Below, piece after piece: positions 61,185 through 64,000 of a DNA stretch of 64,000 bases. Made by a program: the position numbers and the translations under genes. This DNA is from Martinezella tropici (GTDB lineage Bacteria; Pseudomonadota; Alphaproteobacteria; Rhizobiales; Rhizobiaceae). The stretch's first letter is position 1. Each line of letters begins with the position of its first letter. The DNA is taken from assembly GCA_000799755.1 (NCBI GenBank), contig JUHI01000011.1, positions 1 to 64,000 of the forward strand, in the 5' to 3' direction. The notes below the pieces were generated by a model that was not told the DNA's origin, searched no databases, and saw nothing but the letters and a program-made list of their open reading frames with translations.

Positions 61185-61207
61185 GGAAAGCCGCGCTGCG
61201 GCTTTCC
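61185..61207. promoter_or_regulatory. Intercistronic hairpin after the binding-protein gene
   Basis: Perfect 10-base arms GGAAAGCCGC and GCGGCTTTCC enclose a 3-base loop, 32 bases after the stop. It lies between the binding-protein and permease genes and probably stabilises the upstream mRNA or reduces permease expression. Confidence 0.6.
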
Positions 61208-61306
61208 ATGAGGAGTGCCCGTAAAAACAAGAAGATAGAGCATTTCCGCGACGTGAAGAAAGCGAAAGTGCTTGGGAACAACAACCATCGAGAAGGAGGC
61301 ACGCCG

Positions 61307-63073
61307 ATGTCGGCACCGTCGACAACAGTATCGACCCTGTCTCACGCCGCGCAGCCGGCGGGTCATGCGAGCCCAACATTCACATCGATCCCGCAGCCGG
61401 CCAATGCCCTCGGCTTCAGGCGCATCGTCATCGGCCTCCTGGCCGTCGTCGTGCTGGCGCCGATCGTCCTCATCATCTACCAAAGCCTGCTCGACGGACC
61501 GTTCTTCGCGCCGAAGAGCAAGCTGTCCATCGAGGCCTATCGCTATATCCTGACCGACGAGATGTTCTACGACGCGCTCTGGAATACGGTCATCATGGCG
61601 GTCGGCATGGTGGCGATCGCGGTACCGCTCGGCGCCGCGCTCTCCTTCCTGCTGACGCGGACTGATGTCAAGTTCCGCAAGGCGCTTGAAGTCGTCGTCC
61701 TCGTGCCGATGTTCATTTCGGCGATCGTGCTTGCCTTCGGCTATACGGTCTCGGTCGGCCCTGCCGGCTTCCTCACCATGCTGTCGCGCGATCTCTTCGG
61801 CTCGGCGCCCTGGAACCTGTACTCGCTGACCGGGATCGTCATCGTCACGGGGCTCGCCCATGTGCCGCATGTCTATCTCTATGTGTCGGCCGCCATGCGC
61901 AACCTGCCTTCCGATCTGGAAGAGGCTGCGCGCTCGATGGGCTCGCCGATCTGGCGGGTCTGCCTGGATGTGACGCTGCCCATGGTCCTGCCGGCGCTCG
62001 TCTTTGCGACCGCCCTTAATCTGCTAATCGGTTTCGAGATGTTCGGCGTTCCCTATGTTCTGGGCGATCCGAGCGGCATCATCGTTCTCACAACCTATGT
62101 CTACAAGCTCACGACGCTGTTCGGCGTGCCGACCTATCAGCTGATGGCCGTCGTCGTCGTTCTCCTCGTCCTGCTCACATTGCCGCTCGTCTGGTATCAG
62201 CGCCGCCTGCTGCGCCATAGCCGCCGCTATGCCGCCCTCGGAGGCAAGGGGCCGCGAACGACCGTGATGCGGCTGGGGCCTACCGGCCAGATCATCTCTC
62301 TGTCCTTCATCGGCTTCTGGCTCTTCGTCTCGGTTGTACTGCCGATCGGCGGCATCGTGCTGCGTGCCTTCGTCGATGCTTGGGGCCAGGGCGTCAATCC
62401 GCTGGCGCATCTGACCGTCGCGCATTTCGCCACACTTCTGGAAGTGCCGACGCTTTTTCGTGGCATCGTCAACACGGTCGTTCTTTCGGTCGTGGGCGGG
62501 GCGGCAGCCGTGGCGATCTATCTTGTGATCGGGCTTGCCGGACATCGCCACAGAGGCATGTCCAACACCGTGCTCGACTATATGGTACTACTGCCGCGCG
62601 CCATGCCCAGCCTCATCATCGGTCTCGCCTTCTTCTGGCTGTTCCTGTTCGTACCCTTCCTCATTCCGCTGAGGACGACGCTGATCAGTCTATTCGCAGC
62701 CTATGTCATCGTCGGCCTTTCCTATGGGTTGCGCCTTCTGCAGGGCACGCTTATCCAGGTCAGCCCCGAGCTGGAAGAAGCGGCGCGCACCACGGGGGCG
62801 ACCATCGGTCGGAGCTGGCGCGACATCGTCATCCCGATCATCCGGCCGGGTCTCGTCGGCGCCTGGGCGCTCATCATGATCGTGTTCCTGCGCGACTACG
62901 CCACCGGCATCTATCTGATGAGCGCCGGCACCGAGGTCATCGGTTCCCTTATGATGGCGCAGCTCCAGTCCGGCGCCATGGACACCATCGCTGCCCTCGC
63001 CTTTGTCAGCATCCTTCTTACCGGCGGCGGCCTTGCCCTCGCCCTTCGTCTCGGAGCCAAGATCCATGACTGA
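61307..63073 (+). CDS. ABC transporter permease with two fused permease domains (FbpB type)
   Basis: The start MSAPSTTVSTLSHAAQPAGH (GAAGGAGG upstream) gives 588 residues with about twelve helices in two homologous halves. Each half has the EAA loop: LPSDLEEAARSMGSPIWRVC LD in the first and VSPELEEAARTTGATIGRSW RD in the second. One such protein forms the entire channel, so only an ATPase and a binding protein are needed, exactly as encoded here. It overlaps the ATPase gene by eight bases. Confidence 0.9.
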   Translation: MSAPSTTVSTLSHAAQPAGHASPTFTSIPQPANALGFRRIVIGLLAVVVLAPIVLIIYQSLLDGPFFAPKSKLSIEAYRYILTDEMFYDALWNTVIMAVGMVAIAVPLGAALSFLLTRTDVKFRKALEVVVLVPMFISAIVLAFGYTVSVGPAGFLTMLSRDLFGSAPWNLYSLTGIVIVTGLAHVPHVYLYVSAAMRNLPSDLEEAARSMGSPIWRVCLDVTLPMVLPALVFATALNLLIGFEMFGVPYVLGDPSGIIVLTTYVYKLTTLFGVPTYQLMAVVVVLLVLLTLPLVWYQRRLLRHSRRYAALGGKGPRTTVMRLGPTGQIISLSFIGFWLFVSVVLPIGGIVLRAFVDAWGQGVNPLAHLTVAHFATLLEVPTLFRGIVNTVVLSVVGGAAAVAIYLVIGLAGHRHRGMSNTVLDYMVLLPRAMPSLIIGLAFFWLFLFVPFLIPLRTTLISLFAAYVIVGLSYGLRLLQGTLIQVSPELEEAARTTGATIGRSWRDIVIPIIRPGLVGAWALIMIVFLRDYATGIYLMSAGTEVIGSLMMAQLQSGAMDTIAALAFVSILLTGGGLALALRLGAKIHD

Positions 63074-64000
63074 TCTCATCGTTGAAAACGTGCATAAATA
63101 TCTCGGTGGCCTGCATATCCTTCAGGGCGCTTCGTTTACCGCCAATCGCGGATCGATCGTTTCGCTGCTCGGGGCATCCGGCAGCGGCAAAACGACCCTC
63201 TTGCGCTGCATTGCCGGTCTCGAGCAGCCCGAAGTTGGCCAGATCAAGATCGGCGGCTCGGTTGTTTTCGATGGTGACAAGCGGGTCACCGTCGCGCCCG
63301 AAAAACGCAATATCGGGCTGGTTTTCCAGTCCTATGCCTTGTGGCCGCACCGCTCTGTCGCGGAAAATGTCGCCTATGGCCTGAAGCTCAGGGGCGTCAA
63401 CAAGGCTGATGCGGAAAAGCGCGTCCTCGACACGCTCGGCAAGATCGGTCTCGGCCACCTTGCCGAACGCTATCCGGATCAGCTTTCCGGCGGCCAGCAG
63501 CAGCGCGTCGCCATCTGCCGCGCGCTCGTCTACGAGCCGAAGATCCTGCTCATGGACGAGCCCCTCTCCAATCTGGATGCGAAACTGCGCGAAGAAGCCC
63601 GCTACTGGATTCGCAAGCTCGTTCTCGATCTCGGCATTTGCGGCGTCCTTGTCACCCATGATCAGGCCGAAGCGTTGGCGGCTTCGGACAATATCCTGCT
63701 TCTGCGCAATGGAAAGGTTGCGCAGGAAGGCCCGCCGCAGGATATCTATTCGAAGCCTTCGAGCTTCTACGTCGCCGATTTTCTCGGTGCGAACAATGTT
63801 GCCGCAGGTCGCATCAAACGCGATGGCCCTGCAGCCAGCATCCATGGTAGCAACTGGCAGCTCGATGGCGTGATGATGGGGGATGGGGCGGAAAGCGAAG
63901 GCAAGGCCGTCATTCGCGTCGAACAGGTCGCTGTTCACGATCAGCCGGCACCGGGCCGCATCGAGATGCAGCTGGAGGCATGCCTGTTCCTCGGCGATCG
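63066..64000 (+). CDS. ABC transporter ATPase (FbpC/PotA type), C-terminus cut by window end
   Basis: The 311 visible residues start MTDLIVENVHKYLGGLHILQ and contain Walker A GASGSGKTT, signature LSGGQQQRVAICRAL, Walker B ILLMDEPLSNLD and switch His LVTHDQAEAL. The beginning of a TOBE domain follows (VIRVEQVAVH, ACLFLGD). It powers the importer with the preceding permease. The frame is open to the last base; around 40-50 residues are missing. Confidence 0.92.
   Translation, partial: MTDLIVENVHKYLGGLHILQGASFTANRGSIVSLLGASGSGKTTLLRCIAGLEQPEVGQIKIGGSVVFDGDKRVTVAPEKRNIGLVFQSYALWPHRSVAENVAYGLKLRGVNKADAEKRVLDTLGKIGLGHLAERYPDQLSGGQQQRVAICRALVYEPKILLMDEPLSNLDAKLREEARYWIRKLVLDLGICGVLVTHDQAEALAASDNILLLRNGKVAQEGPPQDIYSKPSSFYVADFLGANNVAAGRIKRDGPAASIHGSNWQLDGVMMGDGAESEGKAVIRVEQVAVHDQPAPGRIEMQLEACLFLGD

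Noticed and set aside
60098..61870. 590-codon minus-strand frame opposite the binding-protein and permease genes
   Set aside because: It has Arg/Asp/His-rich low-complexity composition, no motif, and covers two clearly coding genes.

Overview
The window looks like accessory DNA of a Rhizobiaceae bacterium (Rhizobium/Agrobacterium type). The support is high-GC coding, many ABC importers of rhizobial style, GntR, ROK and ArsR regulators beside catabolic genes, a PmtA-like methyltransferase and a two-partner secretion locus. I see no rRNA, tRNA, replication or core housekeeping genes. A large plasmid, chromid or chromosomal accessory region would all fit; the choice of genus is inference.

Layout. 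1-1202: end of an IS3-family element inserted into an RND efflux permease gene. 1420-4732: molybdenum hydroxylase (isoquinoline 1-oxidoreductase type) with a convergent dihaem cytochrome c. 5112-9931: two-partner secretion pair (GLUG-repeat exoprotein plus TpsB pore). 10193-15072: an acyltransferase, then a zone of decayed genes (frameshifted secreted protein, frameshifted XRE regulator, small orphans). 15073-16495: two small lipoproteins. 16768-22659: two paralogous OmpR-type two-component systems flanking a PmtA-like methyltransferase/DedA pair. 23005-29951: sugar-type ABC importer with a fused ATPase-permease, divergent from a ROK regulator. 29985-30463: amidase remnant.

30533-42239 is the most interesting part. 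A HutC-like regulator and a palindromic operator precede one long co-directional gene set. It encodes an OpuB-type quaternary-amine importer, a histidine/aromatic ammonia-lyase homologue, a class III CoA-transferase, a 3-hydroxyacyl-CoA dehydrogenase, an enoyl-CoA hydratase and a second HutC-like regulator; an SmvA/QacA-type exporter follows. The lyase lacks the Ala-Ser-Gly triad that forms the MIO cofactor, and several residues around the cofactor site are also changed. I infer a MIO-independent elimination on a betaine (trimethylammonium leaving group), followed by CoA-dependent side-chain oxidation of the unsaturated acid.

42309-46069: three-subunit FAD sugar/alcohol dehydrogenase (haem c subunit, GMC subunit with an Fe-S-type Cys cluster, Tat small subunit). 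46184-55333: ten closely packed minus-strand genes (AA_synth protein, hydrolase, flavin reductase with a Nudix-like extension, LLM monooxygenase, aldehyde dehydrogenase, NIPSNAP protein and a spermidine/putrescine-type importer). A ureohydrolase and a GntR/FCD regulator lie next to it, and three copies of a shared operator-like motif sit in the intergenic regions. 57427-64000: ArsR-like regulator divergent from a metallophosphoesterase and a CX5R phosphatase, then an Fbp/2-aminoethylphosphonate-type ABC importer cut by the window end.
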